Assembly (NCBI RefSeq): GCF_051106095.1
Contig: NC_135787.1
Location: 159,906,001 to 159,970,000 of the forward strand
DNA length: 64,000 bases
Direction: 5' to 3'
DNA from: Pogona vitticeps
Lineage: Eukaryota > Chordata > Lepidosauria > Squamata > Agamidae
In this document: piece by piece, positions 24,001-34,142 of the stretch
Layout: every line of letters starts with the position of its first letter
How positions within the stretch are numbered: position 1 is the first letter of the stretch
Translations under genes and position numbers: made by a program
The notes under the pieces: model-generated
Database searches by the model: none
What the model saw: only the letters and a program-made list of their open reading frames with translations
Told to the model about the DNA's origin: nothing

Positions 24001-25432
24001 TGGTCACTCTTGGTAAAGCAAATGGACCATTTGTGGCCCTACTGGTGAGCTTGGGTTACAACTTCCATCTGCCCCATAGGCAGTGGGGAGAAATGCCATT
24101 AATATAATCTTAGAACTGCAAGTCTCAAAGGGACCCTACGGATCATTGAGTCCAGCTCTTGTCAAGGAGGCATGGGGCAGAGAGGGGGAGTCAGGCTTCC
24201 AACCTCGGGTTCCTCAGCCAGACACCTAAACCACTGATGGGAGTTGCAATCAGACAGAATTTTGGAAAGCCCCGAATTGAATCACCTCTGGTTTAAGATG
24301 TGTGAAATTTCTTCTTGCTTCTTTGCAATCTCAGTTTCCAAAGGCCGCTCCTCCTGCCACTGCTGAGCCTTGTTAAATGCCTCATTAACAAATGTGCTAC
24401 TCAAATAGCTGATTTCAGAATAAAGACAATGGTTTCTAGAGCCTGAGGCTGGTATAGAGATGCTAATTGGAAAGAGCAGTTTTGGTTATCAGACAAATCA
24501 TATAACTCTTGGAATGTGTTTTCTGGGTGTTTCTTAAAAATTGATTGTAAAAAGGCCAGCAGACTGCAGTGAACTGAATGTTGTGAAAACATATTTAAAA
24601 TGGGGCTGAGCCAGAACTGCAGCGAGATTGAGATGGGAAGTTAATAGTTGTAAATATTTTTGCCCCTGAAAAACAAGGGATCCTTTATAGATTTTGAGCG
24701 AGAGCTGTGAACAGGGACTAAAATGTTTGCCCCTTCAGAACGAAGGCAAAAAACCAAAACTTTCCCTTTGAACCAGCTTGTGGTTGTAATGTAACCAGAC
24801 TAGGCTATTTTACATTTTGATGTCATGCTAGCTATGATCTCGGAATCCTATTATCACTGTTCCCAGGAACAAGATCATTGGAGAAAACAAATGCCAAATC
24901 AGCGCTCATTCAGCTTTTTTCTGAATCCACACGTGATACCTGTGGTGATGATAGAATGCGTAGTGCTTTCAGCGGTTGTTAAACCATAGAATCATAGAGT
25001 TGGAAGGGGCCTATAAGGCCATCGATTCCAGCTCAGTACAGGGAATCCAAATCAAAGCAGATCTGAGAGCGTAGCCAATTTTCTCTTGAATGCCTCCAGC
25101 ATTGGCTCGCTCAAGGTAATCGGTTCCATTATTGTACTGCTCTAAAAGTTAGGACATTTTTTTCCTGATATTCAGCCTAAATCTGGTTGAAGCTTGAGCC
25201 CATTATTATGTGTCCTGCACTCTTAAGATCTTGATTATCTCCATGACTGACAATTCAGAAGCTTCCAAGAATTCTGCCCTTTTAAATTTTTTTATTTTTG
25301 CAGGAGTTGCGGCAGCATGAGGAAAAGAAGAAACGTTCTCGAGACGAGGCCGATGAAGAGGATGATGCAGAGGGAGCATTGGGTGTCAGGAACAAAGTTG
25401 CTGGTGGGAAAAAGAAGAAACGGAAACCTTAA
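12029..25432 (+). CDS. DDX47: DEAD-box RNA helicase DDX47, 12 coding exons
   Basis: Coding exons: 12029-12091, 13478-13571, 15800-15988, 16456-16527, 18563-18681, 19541-19612, 19733-19849, 19968-20114, 21713-21850, 23356-23426, 23603-23732, 25304-25432. All introns begin GT and end AG. The exons sum to 1341 nt, a 446-residue protein in one frame (human about 455). Visible motifs: Q-motif Gln43, motif I AETGSGKT (60-67), PTREL (92-96), TPGR (141-144), DEAD (166-169), SAT (197-199), MIFCS (259-263), [10 protein letters not shown] (311-320), [11 protein letters not shown] (341-351), and a basic C-terminal tail (405-446) ending KKKKRKP. The family is nucleolar, the orthologue of yeast Rrp3, and acts in pre-rRNA processing towards 18S rRNA. 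ATG 12029 is the first in its frame and has a strong context (A at -3, G at +4). The N-terminus is about 8 residues shorter than human. All catalytic motifs are intact. Confidence 0.97.
12092..15799 (+). other. DDX47 introns 1 and 2 with exon 2 between
   Basis: Intron 1 (12092-13477) shows no recognisable element apart from AT-rich DNA. Intron 2 (13572-15799) contains the diverged SINE at 14042-14266. It also has hAT-MITE-like scraps near 13660-13770, 15175-15225 and 15505-15540, marked by CTCCCAGAA or GACTGCAG cores. Confidence 0.6.
14042..14266 (+). mobile_element. Diverged long tRNA-SINE
   Basis: The left part reads TTCCCCACTGTGCCTCCTAG after a degraded head. The right end is GGGTCACCATAAGTCAGAAT followed by GACTTGATGGCTCATAATAA. 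This matches, in the opposite orientation, the SINE interrupted at 26378-26972. It lies inside DDX47 intron 2. Confidence 0.65.
16102..16218. mobile_element. Palindromic AT-rich MITE, probably hAT
   Basis: The ends are CAGGGTGAATTTGATTTAAA and, inverted, a TTACCCACCCCG terminus. The possible 8-bp target duplications are ACTTGCAA and AGTTGCCA (6 of 8 match). A related copy lies at 22756-22881. Both are in DDX47 introns. The superfamily call is tentative. Confidence 0.55.
16541..17870 (+). mobile_element. 5'-truncated non-LTR LINE (RTE-like), in DDX47 intron 4
   Basis: Conceptual translation shows reverse-transcriptase features: [15 protein letters not shown] at the left end, [11 protein letters not shown] near 16720-16745, and the catalytic FADDAA at 16900-16917. 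The C-terminal region follows, including [19 protein letters not shown] and [10 protein letters not shown] run of 187 codons (17139-17702) is still open; the rest is broken by stops and frame changes. The 3' end has TAGTCTCTCAAGACTGAAGA and a short (TAATC)n tail near 17860-17870. The exact clade is uncertain; C-terminal motifs resemble RTE-type elements common in reptiles. Confidence 0.8.
17871..18562 (+). other. Rest of DDX47 intron 4
   Basis: A pyrimidine-rich stretch (about 18140-18440) with C runs, followed by the acceptor before exon 5. No gene or classified repeat recognised. Confidence 0.5.
20351..20423 (+). mobile_element. LINE 3' tail fragment (L2-like)
   Basis: AAGCTGCCCAGAGACCTTTG followed by GGTAGTGTGGGCAGCATATA and an AATAAATAAA-type tail. 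This is the usual 3' terminus of L2/CR1-group LINEs and their SINE partners in lizards. It is in plus orientation, opposite to the L2 reverse-transcriptase fragment beside it. Confidence 0.7.
20450..21640 (-). mobile_element. L2-clade LINE fragment (reverse transcriptase)
   Basis: On the minus strand, one 357-codon frame (21635-20562) and an overlapping second frame (20694 leftwards) carry reverse transcriptase: [69 protein letters not shown], then [20 protein letters not shown] and the catalytic box read as QYADET. The frames overlap, so at least one frameshift is present. Endonuclease and the true 3' end are missing. It sits in DDX47 intron 8, antisense to the gene. Confidence 0.9.
22238..22475. 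mobile_element. Tigger-like MITE (TA target)
   Basis: A 238-bp element. The left end CAGTGATGCCTCGCAAGACG is matched by an inverted right end CGTCTTGCAAGGCATCACTG. TA dinucleotides flank both sides (22236-22237, 22476-22477). The interior repeats CTTGCGAAGC-type motifs. It lies in DDX47 intron 9. Confidence 0.88.
22756..22881. mobile_element. Palindromic AT-rich MITE, copy 2
   Basis: Starts TAGGGTGGATTTGATTTAAA and ends ATTTTTATCCACCCTG, an inverted match. It is related to 16102-16218. The flanking 8-mers TTTCTGCG and TTTGCACA match poorly, so the target duplication is uncertain. Confidence 0.55.
23112..23248. mobile_element. Palindromic hAT MITE, copy A
   Basis: 137 bp, nearly palindromic along its whole length. 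The left end CAATGGTTCTTGACCTTGG pairs with the right end CCAAGGTTAAGAACCACTG. The 8-bp flanking duplications are CATTAAAC (23104-23111) and CATTAAAT (23249-23256), a 7 of 8 match, as expected for hAT transposition. It lies in DDX47 intron 9. Confidence 0.88.
24107..24240 (-). mobile_element. Short tRNA-headed SINE
   Basis: On the minus strand it reads CAGTGGTTTAGGTGTCTGGC, a degenerate B-box region, then GGACTCAATGATCCGTAGGG and a TGCAGTTCTAAGA end. It corresponds to the better preserved plus-strand copy at 46483-46620. It lies in DDX47 intron 11. Confidence 0.75.
24986..25240 (-). mobile_element. CR1 LINE 3' end
   Basis: Reads ATAGAATCATAGAGTTGGAA then GGGGCCTATAAGGCCATCGA on the plus strand. 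This is the widely conserved 3' UTR of CR1 LINEs in reverse orientation, as seen in birds and reptiles. It continues with the CCTGATATTCAGCCTAAATC block. No coding part remains. It lies in DDX47 intron 11. Confidence 0.85.
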
Positions 25433-25830
25433 GAAGTGAATTCCACCAGACTTTATTTCTCTGTGGTTTTTGGGTTATGGGAGCCATCAAGCTGACCTTC
25501 TGGTGCTAGTCCGGAGAATGAGACATTTCTTCCTCCACCACCACTAGAAGATCTGACAGTCCAGTCTCCCAGATGTAATCCAGAAATGATTTTATTGCTT
25601 ACCTGAAATTTTCTCCCGATACTGAAAATGCCTTAGTTTTACAGCCTGCTGTTGTTCTGCTGACCACAAGATGGCAGAGGAGAGCAGATTTTGAAAGCTT
25701 TTTCTAGGCCCTGAAATTGAATATGTACCACAAAACCTTTTCAGCCTGCTACCTCCCAAGATATGAAGACAGACTTTTATATCCACTAACCTTTGTGAAA
25801 ATGCAATTGGCAAAATTTGGTAAATAAGCA

Positions 25831-25836
25831 AATAAA
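25831..25836 (+). terminator. Candidate DDX47 polyadenylation signal
   Basis: AATAAA lies about 400 bp after the DDX47 stop codon. It is the first canonical hexamer in that 3' flank. The use of this signal is inferred. Confidence 0.5.
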
Positions 25837-26377
25837 TCAATCATGAAGATTTCATAATGTGTTAATATGGAAGATGGTATCCAATAGTGAGGTTGTTGCT
25901 TTTTTGAAAGGAGGGACTATGTAGATAGTGGAAATCCTTATTCCCCCAGAATTGAAAAGGAAAGCTACATAAACCAAAGGGGTATTTCATTATCAATGTC
26001 TCTGTTGTGTTTCATCTTTGGCTTATTGCCCCTTTTCTCAGTTCATACTCAGTGATCCCTGGTCATCCTCACTCATCCGTCTCTTGTGAAAGTTTTATGT
26101 CTAGACCTGTCTATTAATCACAGCCAACTCTGCATGTAACGTTGTGAAGTGCTAGAGAATACCTTGTTCTGTGCTTGGCTGTGTGTCTGTAAGACGCTGT
26201 TTACGTGGTCTTTTCCTTCCTCGTTAACCCTGAGGCAATTCTGCCTGAGGTAACATTTCTCCAGTCACAATCTCTGTGAGAAGAGATTACAGTTCACGAT
26301 TCTTCTAAAGCATAATAAGCCATGTTGGTCCATAAGAGAAATCCCCAAATCCACCATTGGCAAGATTGTTATTATAA

Positions 26378-26972
26378 AATAATAATTGTATGCTGTCAAG
26401 TTGCTTCTGACTTACAACAACCCTTTCCATGGTTTTCTAGGTTGAAAAAGCACAGGTGTAGTTTGCCATTCTCTTCTTCTGGGAATGCTCTAGGACTATG
26501 TAGCCTAAGGCTCTTCTCTCAGGAGACACAGTGGGAACTAAAATTCTCAACTAGAGATCGGGGTATTCCTATTCGTATACAAATATCCCCGTGCAACTGG
26601 ACTTAACGAGGGTCCGACCCCTGGGGGCTGGACCATCCATCCATTCATCCATCCACCCACCGGTGGCCTTGCTCATCCTTCCAATCACTCCTGGAGCCCC
26701 GCTCGGTTAGCCACTCCAGGCAGAGGGAGGGAGGATGAGTCGCCCTTCACAGCTGCTGAGTGGCCAGCCAAGCAGGAAGAGAGCGGCGCTCTGGGAGCGA
26801 TTGGAAGGATGAGCGAGGCTGGCGCTGGACGCATGTAGATGGTCCGGCCCCAGGGGCTACACTCACGTTAAGTCCAGCTGTGTGGGGATATTCATATACG
26901 AATACCCCTATCTCTACTCCCAACCTCTGGTTCCCCAGCCAGATACCTAAATCACTGAGCTATACAATCAGC
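26378..26972 (-). mobile_element. Long tRNA-SINE split by a MITE
   Basis: The plus strand reads ATGCTGTCAAGTTGCTTCTG (SINE 3' part) through CAGGAGACACAGTGGGAACT, then breaks at 26551. The SINE resumes at 26917 with CTCCCAACCTCTGGTTCCCC and the inverted tRNA-like head AGATACCTAAATCACTGAGC. Related copies at 14042 and 46483 show the two halves belong together. Confidence 0.75.
26552..26916. mobile_element. hAT-like MITE with long inverted ends, inside a SINE
   Basis: 365 bp, GC-rich in the middle. The left end starts TAGAGATCGGGGTATTC and the right end is its inverted complement GAATACCCCTATCTCTA; similarity between arms extends about 80 bp, including CTGGACTTAACG and its complement. The 8-bp flanks TTCTCAAC (26544-26551) and CTCCCAAC (26917-26924) differ by two transitions and match the duplicated SINE sequence. 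No protein is encoded. Confidence 0.8.
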
Positions 26973-29900
26973 TAGACCTTTATTGCACCCAATCAAATAT
27001 ATGGCTTGTGCAGGGAGAGCTTTGAAAATCTGAAGGTTCCTGGCGTTTTTCTCTTGACACTTGTCTTGTTTGGGCTCTTTCACATTATGAATGTCAAGGT
27101 AGTGTAACTTAAAATGTATTTTCCAGTCAGAGAACTTCATCATTATCTGGGGATTGAAGGTGTTTCTATTTTGAACATGCCCTGCATGCAACACAGCTGT
27201 GAACTGTGAAGCTGTGCCTTGCCTGGTATTTACCATGTATCTTTCATCGATAACAGGTTTCTGTGTAACACATTTTGACACTCTAACCTTAAGAGACCTG
27301 TTCTTGACTTTATTATATGGCTGTTGTGGAGGTTAAGATTTATATGTAGTAAGAACCTGTGTGTGTACCACTTTTCTTCTATAGGAAAGAGTAACACACA
27401 TAAAATAATAATAATCCTAACTTCACATAAATATTGAGATGGATGTAGTCTCAGCTAGTTAGGATTGATCGGGAAATGGAATTTGATGTGGTAGATACTG
27501 TTAAATATTTCTTACATTTCTTTTCTAAATTCTTATGTTGATGTCCTCCTCTCTGGATCTATACTGTAAGCTTAATAATGTCCATAGGCTTAGAGGTGAG
27601 TTGCTAGACTTAACTGAAGAGGCCTGAATAGTGGAGAGGTTCAAATCAGGACTGGTCCAAGACAATTTTCTTTTTGAAGTGAAAGATAAATGGTATTCCC
27701 TCCTGTTTCATTTGTAAAAGCCGAGTGGTCTAGCAATGAAACTTCACTTCAGCACAGAGAACAGGACAGTATCTATCATTGCTTTCGAGCACAGCAGCCT
27801 AGTTTAGGGAGTGCAGGGAAAATTGTCGGGTTGCACACAGACTCCTGTCTTCCCACAGCTTGTTCCCATTTTCTACCCCTCAGCACTTGCCAGTTGATGG
27901 CTCTGCATCACATTCTCAGGTAGTAGAGCTGTCCCTGCCCCAAAGTGTCATCTGATTTCATAATTTTTTTTTTTTAAAAAAAACACCAAGGTAAGGAAAA
28001 GGCAATGTAGCACTATTGGCTGCAGCATGCTTGAATGGGTTAGGAGCTGCTTTTTGGACGGTACCAACTTTGTGAGTGTGGTGGGTGCCCCACTGAGGAG
28101 AGATTTTGTCCACTTAACTGCAAGCTCAGTGGAAAAAGGAATTGGAAGAACGCCGAGCTTAGTGCTCCAAGGGAGCTTTAGCAGAGGTCACACAGATTAT
28201 TGCAGTCCTTTGCAACTTATGATCAGTTTTGTGTTTTGGCAACAGGTCATTTTATTTGGTGTTTTATGCTGGTACTTCCTTGCCAATTGTGTCAGAAAGC
28301 CCACAGTGCGGTTGGTGTATGCAAATAAATAAATAAAAAATATTTAACCAAGTGGGTTGGCAAGCAAAGAACAAACAAGCTGAGATAACCCTGGTACACT
28401 TCTGATCTTGAGTATGACATGCTCTCCTGGGAAGACTTGTGGCCTTAATGAGTGAGTGTTGAAAAGTCACATTTTATTTCATGGGTCTTTTGCACAGGAG
28501 GAGCAGAGCATGTGGAAGATAATAGTCCTGTGCAAGAAGACCTGGTATATTTAAGCTAGTTGGCTGGTTGAGATTTCCCTCTCCCTTTATCTTTCAAGTA
28601 GGTGTCCTCTTCCGAGGCGAACTTCCCCTGAATCTATGAAAAGCAACCTGTTACACCCACATTCTTAACAGTGGCTCCACCTGCCGCAGGTATGCACATT
28701 TGTTTGCTAAAAATATCTTTTCTCCTATCCCCAGTTTCAGTGGTAAGACAATGTTTTTCTGATTATGTTAGCATCAAGAGTGATGCATGTATAAAAGAAC
28801 ATAGGTAAATGAGATGACGTGCAAGGCCTAAAGGTGTGTGCCGAAATAGCATCTCTCTGCTCAGTGTTCAGTTTCTGGCTAAAATCACCAACCTTGCTTA
28901 GAAGAAATATACATATTTCTGGCAGCAGGAAGGCTTCTAGAAAGTAGTAAATAGATGTTGGCCACCTTTGTCTTGTTCCTCAATTGATGGAAGTTGAATG
29001 CACAAGCCAAATTGGCCCTGACTACCCTGCAGAGGTACCCTTCCTCATGACATTTAGGCTTTGGGAATGGGGGCAGAAGGAATTCCTGTAGGTTTGGATG
29101 ACAGCTTTTTTGTTCCAGTCTTACTTGCATGATGGGGGAAGGAAACCATCCCTGTGTGCTTTGCATTTCTCATCACCTCCTGTATGGAAATTGAGAGCCT
29201 TTATTCAGGCTTGATTGTTGTGCAATGGGGGGACATGTTTGTATCTGCACACACAAACAATGTGTGCATGTATAAGAGGCTACTTCAAGAGTATGAGCAG
29301 ACAGAGAAATGAGTAGGGGAATTGGAGGAGAGTGTGTGGGATGACCATCTTTGAACAGAGGGTGACTCTACTCCAATCGGTGCTGACACAGGCATGCAGC
29401 ACTCAAGGCAAAACAATGTGCCGAACTCTGCAGTTCACTTCAAGTTACTTTGGCTTTGAGCTGTGCGAGAGGGATGAGAAAAACAATGCAGTCATCGCAA
29501 ACACAGGATGTAGGTTTGCATTACACATTTCCTGTAGGGACTTACGATGATCAGGGAAGTAGTTTTCTGCACAAGTATTTGGGGAGAGAGAGTGGAGCAT
29601 GAATGTTGATATGTACATCTTGCTTTATTAATTATGAAAGAAGCTTTGACAGTCGAGCATAGCAAGTTTAATGAAATTATTGGTAAATATTTGTCTTGAT
29701 TTAAGAGATTTCCTATAACTGGCAATTCTACGGGCTACAGAAAAACGGCACTGAAACTTCAAGATTAGGTACAAAAGACATAGACGAAGAGGAGGATGTA
29801 TACTCTCATCATTGCTTTGCACCTTGTATCCCGAAAACACCTTTAAAGAGATTACTCAAGTTCAGAGCTGATTTCTGATTCAGATAACGACATTGTCAAT

Positions 29901-30380
29901 GGAGAGAGAACTTTAACAACATGCAGATAATACAGTATTACTAGCTGGCAGTTTAAATGGACTCGGAAGATTACATGGTTAAATCAATGAAGTGAACACA
30001 GATTAAAAATGAATGTGATAATCAGTAAAAAGCTAATATGCCCAAAAATGTCATTAGAGATACAAAATGAATGCGTGGGGCTGACAAAAGTGCCCTAGTG
30101 TTCATTTGAATGCACAATGGGATTGTAGCCACACTGTATGAAGATGGTTCACAGCAGATGTCTTTAACATGAAGAATGTGATAGGCAGCCCAAACTCAGC
30201 ACCCATTCATCCTTCTGTATCACAATGTTCTCTGGTCGCAGGGCAGTGCCAAGTTTCTGATGCCACAGTGAAGCATAAAGAATGGCCTCACAGTCCCTGT
30301 ACAGACAAGCAAATATATTCTTGGACGCATCTCATTATAATGGCACAACTTTTTAAAAAAACTCCAAGGTGCCACAAACT

Positions 30381-30399
30381 TCTCTCTCTCTCTCTCTCT
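30381..30399. repeat. Short (TC)n run
   Basis: Nine and a half TC units, seen directly. The sequence just before it, CTCCAAGGTGCCACAAACT, resembles a common unclassified reptile repeat. Confidence 0.85.
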
Positions 30400-31686
30400 T
30401 TTTGCCACTAGAGATCAGCATTGGCATTGATCAATTTCCTTCTGAAAATTGTTACAAAGAACATGGGTAACAAAAGACCATCAGATGCATCAAAAGCATT
30501 TTCCCTGTCTAGAACCTGTTAGTAACAATTGTTCAGTCATCCAGTCCCTTTTTTGGCAGTTTTTTCATGATCCACATTTCAGACTCTTAGTTTTTGTATC
30601 TCATCCCAACAGAAGACAAGGCAGGTAAACTGACGTGTGTTTTATTTCCTTTAACTATAAAGGTTAAAATCAGTAAGGAGAGGTTAAAGCTGTCTGGCCA
30701 AAACACTAGAGAAAAACATAAAGAGACACTGTTGACAGTTCTTTAAAACAAAATTCAGGGGTGAGGATGAGCAGGAACTGATTTAAGAGTTGACAGTGAA
30801 ATAACTATATAGCAGTGCCAAGTGGCTGACATTATAATTAAAAGAAGAAGGTTTCACATGTATTTGTATTTCAGATTTGGGAATATTATCCCTGGTGTGC
30901 AAGAGAAACAGTATATGTTCTCCAAATAAGTTTAACTCTTCCTTATGAGGAGGCATTTGCTTTGGTTTTAAAATGTTCTTTACCTCACAATCTTCATGCA
31001 ACTGAAGGCGTTTTATAGTATATTTAGGCAAGACAAAAGACCACACTTTGCCTTTTGAACAATATAAATCATTCCAAAGAATAACCCAAGAAATGTAGGC
31101 CTTTAGTTCCACTTAATTTTGAGCTTAGTGGAAAGACTCTAACTGTACAGAACAATCTGAAAGACATTTGAATTTGGTTTTATGCACCTGCATCTTGGGC
31201 AGAGACAAAATGGAGGCAATCTAGAGGCAAACAGGCTTCTTGAAGACTAATAACTGAATTCAAAGTAGAACTGAATTGCCCATTTACAGCTGCTCTTCTC
31301 TGCAAAATTACTTGTACGTAATCAAAGCTGAATTTGCTTCTGAATAAAGGCAAGCATAATCAGGCTGTAGAGTTTCACTGACTTCATCAAAACAATGGTA
31401 AGCCCATTTCTTTTTCTCCACATTTTTGCCTTCCTGTGACATAGCAAAAGTTGGCGCCTGTATTGAGCTGAAGGGTAGGTAACTTCGCTGTCTCTTGGAA
31501 GTCAAGAATGAGTTTAGCAGAAGTGGGCAACAGTCCATGGGTCACACGTGGCCCTTCAGCCTCCGTATCAACACCAGTCTCACACAGACAGAGGGCCTCT
31601 AGGTTTTAGAAACTCTGTGAGATGGTCTGTACTGCAATCCTACAGAGCAATACATTGCAGAAAGACAGTCTGGCATCCTTCTAGAC

Positions 31687-31803
31687 CAATAGTTCCCAAC
31701 CTTGGGTGTTCTTGATTTCTAGCTCCCAGAAGCCTTCACCAGCAGCTGTGGTGTCAAGTTGCACAGCAAGAACACCTGGGTCACCCAAGGTTGGGATCCA
31801 CTG
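31687..31803. mobile_element. Palindromic hAT MITE, copy B
   Basis: 117 bp. The left end CAATAGTTCCCAACCTTGGG pairs with the right end CCCAAGGTTGGGATCCACTG. The 8-bp flanks are TTCTAGAC (31679-31686) and TCCTAGAC (31804-31811), a 7 of 8 match. Same family as 23112 and 45931, internally shortened. Confidence 0.88.
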
Positions 31804-31811
31804 TCCTAGAC

Positions 31812-32998
31812 CACAGACAGTTGCTAAAGTATTTAGCAACAGCTGCAGTTGTGAATGACTGTCACATTTTGGTAGTGCTGGAAGAAATAGCAAGCTGGTG
31901 GTGGTGCAGGCCCTGGCCTAACCAGCTCTTTGGATCCAAGAAATTGCCCACCTGTGCCATACTGTTTTCTAACTTTGTTAAATAACTTGAATCAATTAGA
32001 TCTGTAGCTTAAGGACTGCTTTGTGCAACAAATGGAGTGTTCTTTCAACCTTCTGTTATGTAAACATCACAGAGAAGGGTTGGCATCTCTGATCTGAGCA
32101 GCTTTAAAGAAGATCACATGCATCTCCCAAAGTTGCACGAAGAGTTAAGCAGTGAATAGTCAGGGTGGTGGTGGTAGGGCGGGTTTTAAGGCTCATACCT
32201 TTCTGTATGACACTTTTAGGATAATATTGACTGTTGGGAATATTTCTCTAGTATCATAAAGTAACACGGATGTGTGTCTAACCAAAAAGGCTTTAATGGC
32301 AAAATTGGCCATAAGCCCCAGCTTGCCTATTAAAAAAAAACAGTCAATAGGAAAAGACATGAGGATTAGTTTATTAGATAAAGCAGTCTTGCTTGTCCAA
32401 TATAAGGTTTAATCAGTGCTAGGACTGACTCCAGTATGGCTCTTGTGTCTGCTTTTAGTGCCAAGGCACAGCCATGTCATGTACAGGAACAATAATAGAT
32501 TGTACTGTAATTAAGTGTGCATGCTGACTCCCTCTCACTCACTGCTTGGCAAGCAGTTGTAAGGCAGGAGGGATTCTAGACCAGAGGCCAATATTTCTAC
32601 ATAGACTTGATCTCCAGCAAGTCTGTATGTGTATTAAGGGGTGGCTGTTAGGATCTCTAACTCCTGGGGCAGAACCTAAGTGTTAAAAATGTGATAATAA
32701 GTGCCATCTTGAAGGATTAAAGAAGGTAACCTGTTTTTGATACCCCAAACAGTTTGGATTTAAGCTCCTTTGGGCCCTGGTTGTGCAACAACTATGAAAC
32801 TTATACAGTAGATTGAACATGATGGATTGTTTTTAAAAACAGCAGCCAAAATCCTGTTGCTTAGTGTAGCGAGTCACAACTAGAATAGGCCCATTGAATA
32901 AGTGGAGATCTGGTGATGCAGCTGCCGTATAAGTTCCATTGATTCAATGGGCCTTGCTAAACAACAGTATTTCGGCCACGAAAAATCAAGAAAAGGCC
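31812..32998. other. Unassigned intergenic DNA
   Basis: No gene, array or repeat family recognised. Confidence 0.5.
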
Positions 32999-33010
32999 AT
33001 GTGGTCCCCA

Positions 33011-33289
33011 TGTGTGTGTTTAGTCGTTTAGTCGTGTCCGACTCTTCATGACCCCATGGACCAGAGCACGCCAGGCCCTCCTGTCTTCTACTGCCTCCTT
33101 CATGGATTGCTGCCTTGTCGTGGCGAAGGGGCTTCAGTAACTCAGAGAAGCTATGGGCTATGCCGTGCAGGGACACCCAAGACGGACAGGTCATAGTGGA
33201 GAGTTCCGACTAAACGCAATCCACCTGGAGTAGGAAATGGCAATGCCACTCCAGTATCTTTGCCAAGAACGCCCCATGATCAGAAACAA
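33011..33289 (-). mobile_element. BovB (RTE) LINE copy with inverted 5' part
   Basis: 33011-33098 is the BovB 3' terminus in minus orientation (TTTAGTCGTTTAGTCGTGTC, then GACCCCATGGACCAGAGCAC). From about 33099 to 33289 comes an upstream BovB segment in plus orientation (TTGCTGCCTTGTCGTGGCGA, CCACTCCAGTATCTTTGCCA). The whole is bounded by the 12-bp direct repeat ATGTGGTCCCCA at 32999-33010 and 33290-33301. One duplication around both halves marks a single insertion, as made by twin priming. Confidence 0.87.
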
Positions 33290-33301
33290 ATGTGGTCCCC
33301 A

Positions 33302-33480
33302 AAACAATACAAATGCAGGAACAGATGATATCTTTATTGGATCACTAAAGAAACTAAAAAACAACAGAAAACAAAACACACAGCGAACTTTCAATGATAA
33401 TTCATCTTCTTCAGGCTGTGCACCAGGTTCCTGTGGGTGGTTACAAAATTATATGCTTTTATTGAAGTCCCAAAGTTTCA
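33302..33480. repeat. Unclassified interspersed repeat
   Basis: GATATCTTTATTGGATCACTAAAGAAAC and the later TCATCTTCTTCAGGCTGTG (positions 33326-33418) resemble a repeat I have seen often in lizard sequence, but I cannot name its family. The boundaries are approximate. Confidence 0.35.
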
Positions 33481-33861
33481 TGGCCATTGGTCGGGCCAAG
33501 CTAAGTTTTTTAGATGGAAATAGTTGCAGTCTGCAAGAGGGCTATGGAGGGGAGGGTGTGGCTTCAAGCTTTTCCCCAGCCAGGCTTTTAGAATTTTTCA
33601 TCCAGCTCTTTAGGATTTCAGCAAGTAGGTTTTCCCCAGGGAAAGATGCTTTTTACTGACTGCTGATAATTTTATCAATAATCCAAGACTGTGCTGACCT
33701 CCATTTCTAATCTGGACATTAAACTGTGTGAACTCAGGGATGGGGATGTTCACAGTATTACTGCATGTTCCTAGAATAGGAAACCTTTTCCTTTATGACT
33801 TCCATTCCAGAACAAGAATCCACACTGTCAGTTCCTAGTTACTCACCATGTTAGGGCTAAC

Positions 33862-34052
33862 TTGTTGTTATGTGCTGTCATGTTGGAACGGACTTAGAGC
33901 AACCCTAATAGGACTTTTAAGGTGAATGAAATATTTAAGGAGTGGCTTTACCAGTTCCATACTGCCTATGAGCTTCCATGGCTGAGCAGGGATTTGAACC
34001 CTTGCCTGCTGAGTCCTAGTCTATCACTCTATCCATCACACCACACTGGTTA
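33862..34052 (-). mobile_element. tRNA-SINE ending in (GTT)n-type tail
   Basis: The plus strand begins TTGTTGTTATGTGCTGTCAT and ends in the inverted tRNA-like head, with GGATTTGAACCCTTGCCTGC (inverted B box) and CACACCACACTGGTTA. Copies of the same family are at 53415-53594 and 54188-54359. Confidence 0.8.
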
Positions 34053-34142
34053 TCAGAATTAATTCCTACTCCTTTATATATATATAAAACGTTGTAGGAA
34101 TTAACTCTGATAACCAGTGTGGTGTGATGGATAGAGTGATAG
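34021..34142. repeat. 49-bp inverted repeat with 24-nt loop
   Basis: The left arm is 34021-34069 and the right arm 34094-34142; they are reverse complements except for one base. The loop (34070-34093) contains TATATATATATA. The left arm covers the head of the minus-strand SINE plus about 17 bp outside it, so the right arm cannot be just a second SINE copy. Confidence 0.95.

Larger units (their letters stand above)
25837..31686. other. Gene-poor DNA downstream of DDX47
   Basis: Apart from the SINE/MITE nest at 26378-26972 and a short TC run at 30381-30399, I see no gene and no clear repeat family. Short open frames have no recognisable domains. A GTATGCAAATAAATAAATAA tail near 28318-28340 may be a LINE-tail scrap. 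Confidence 0.5.
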
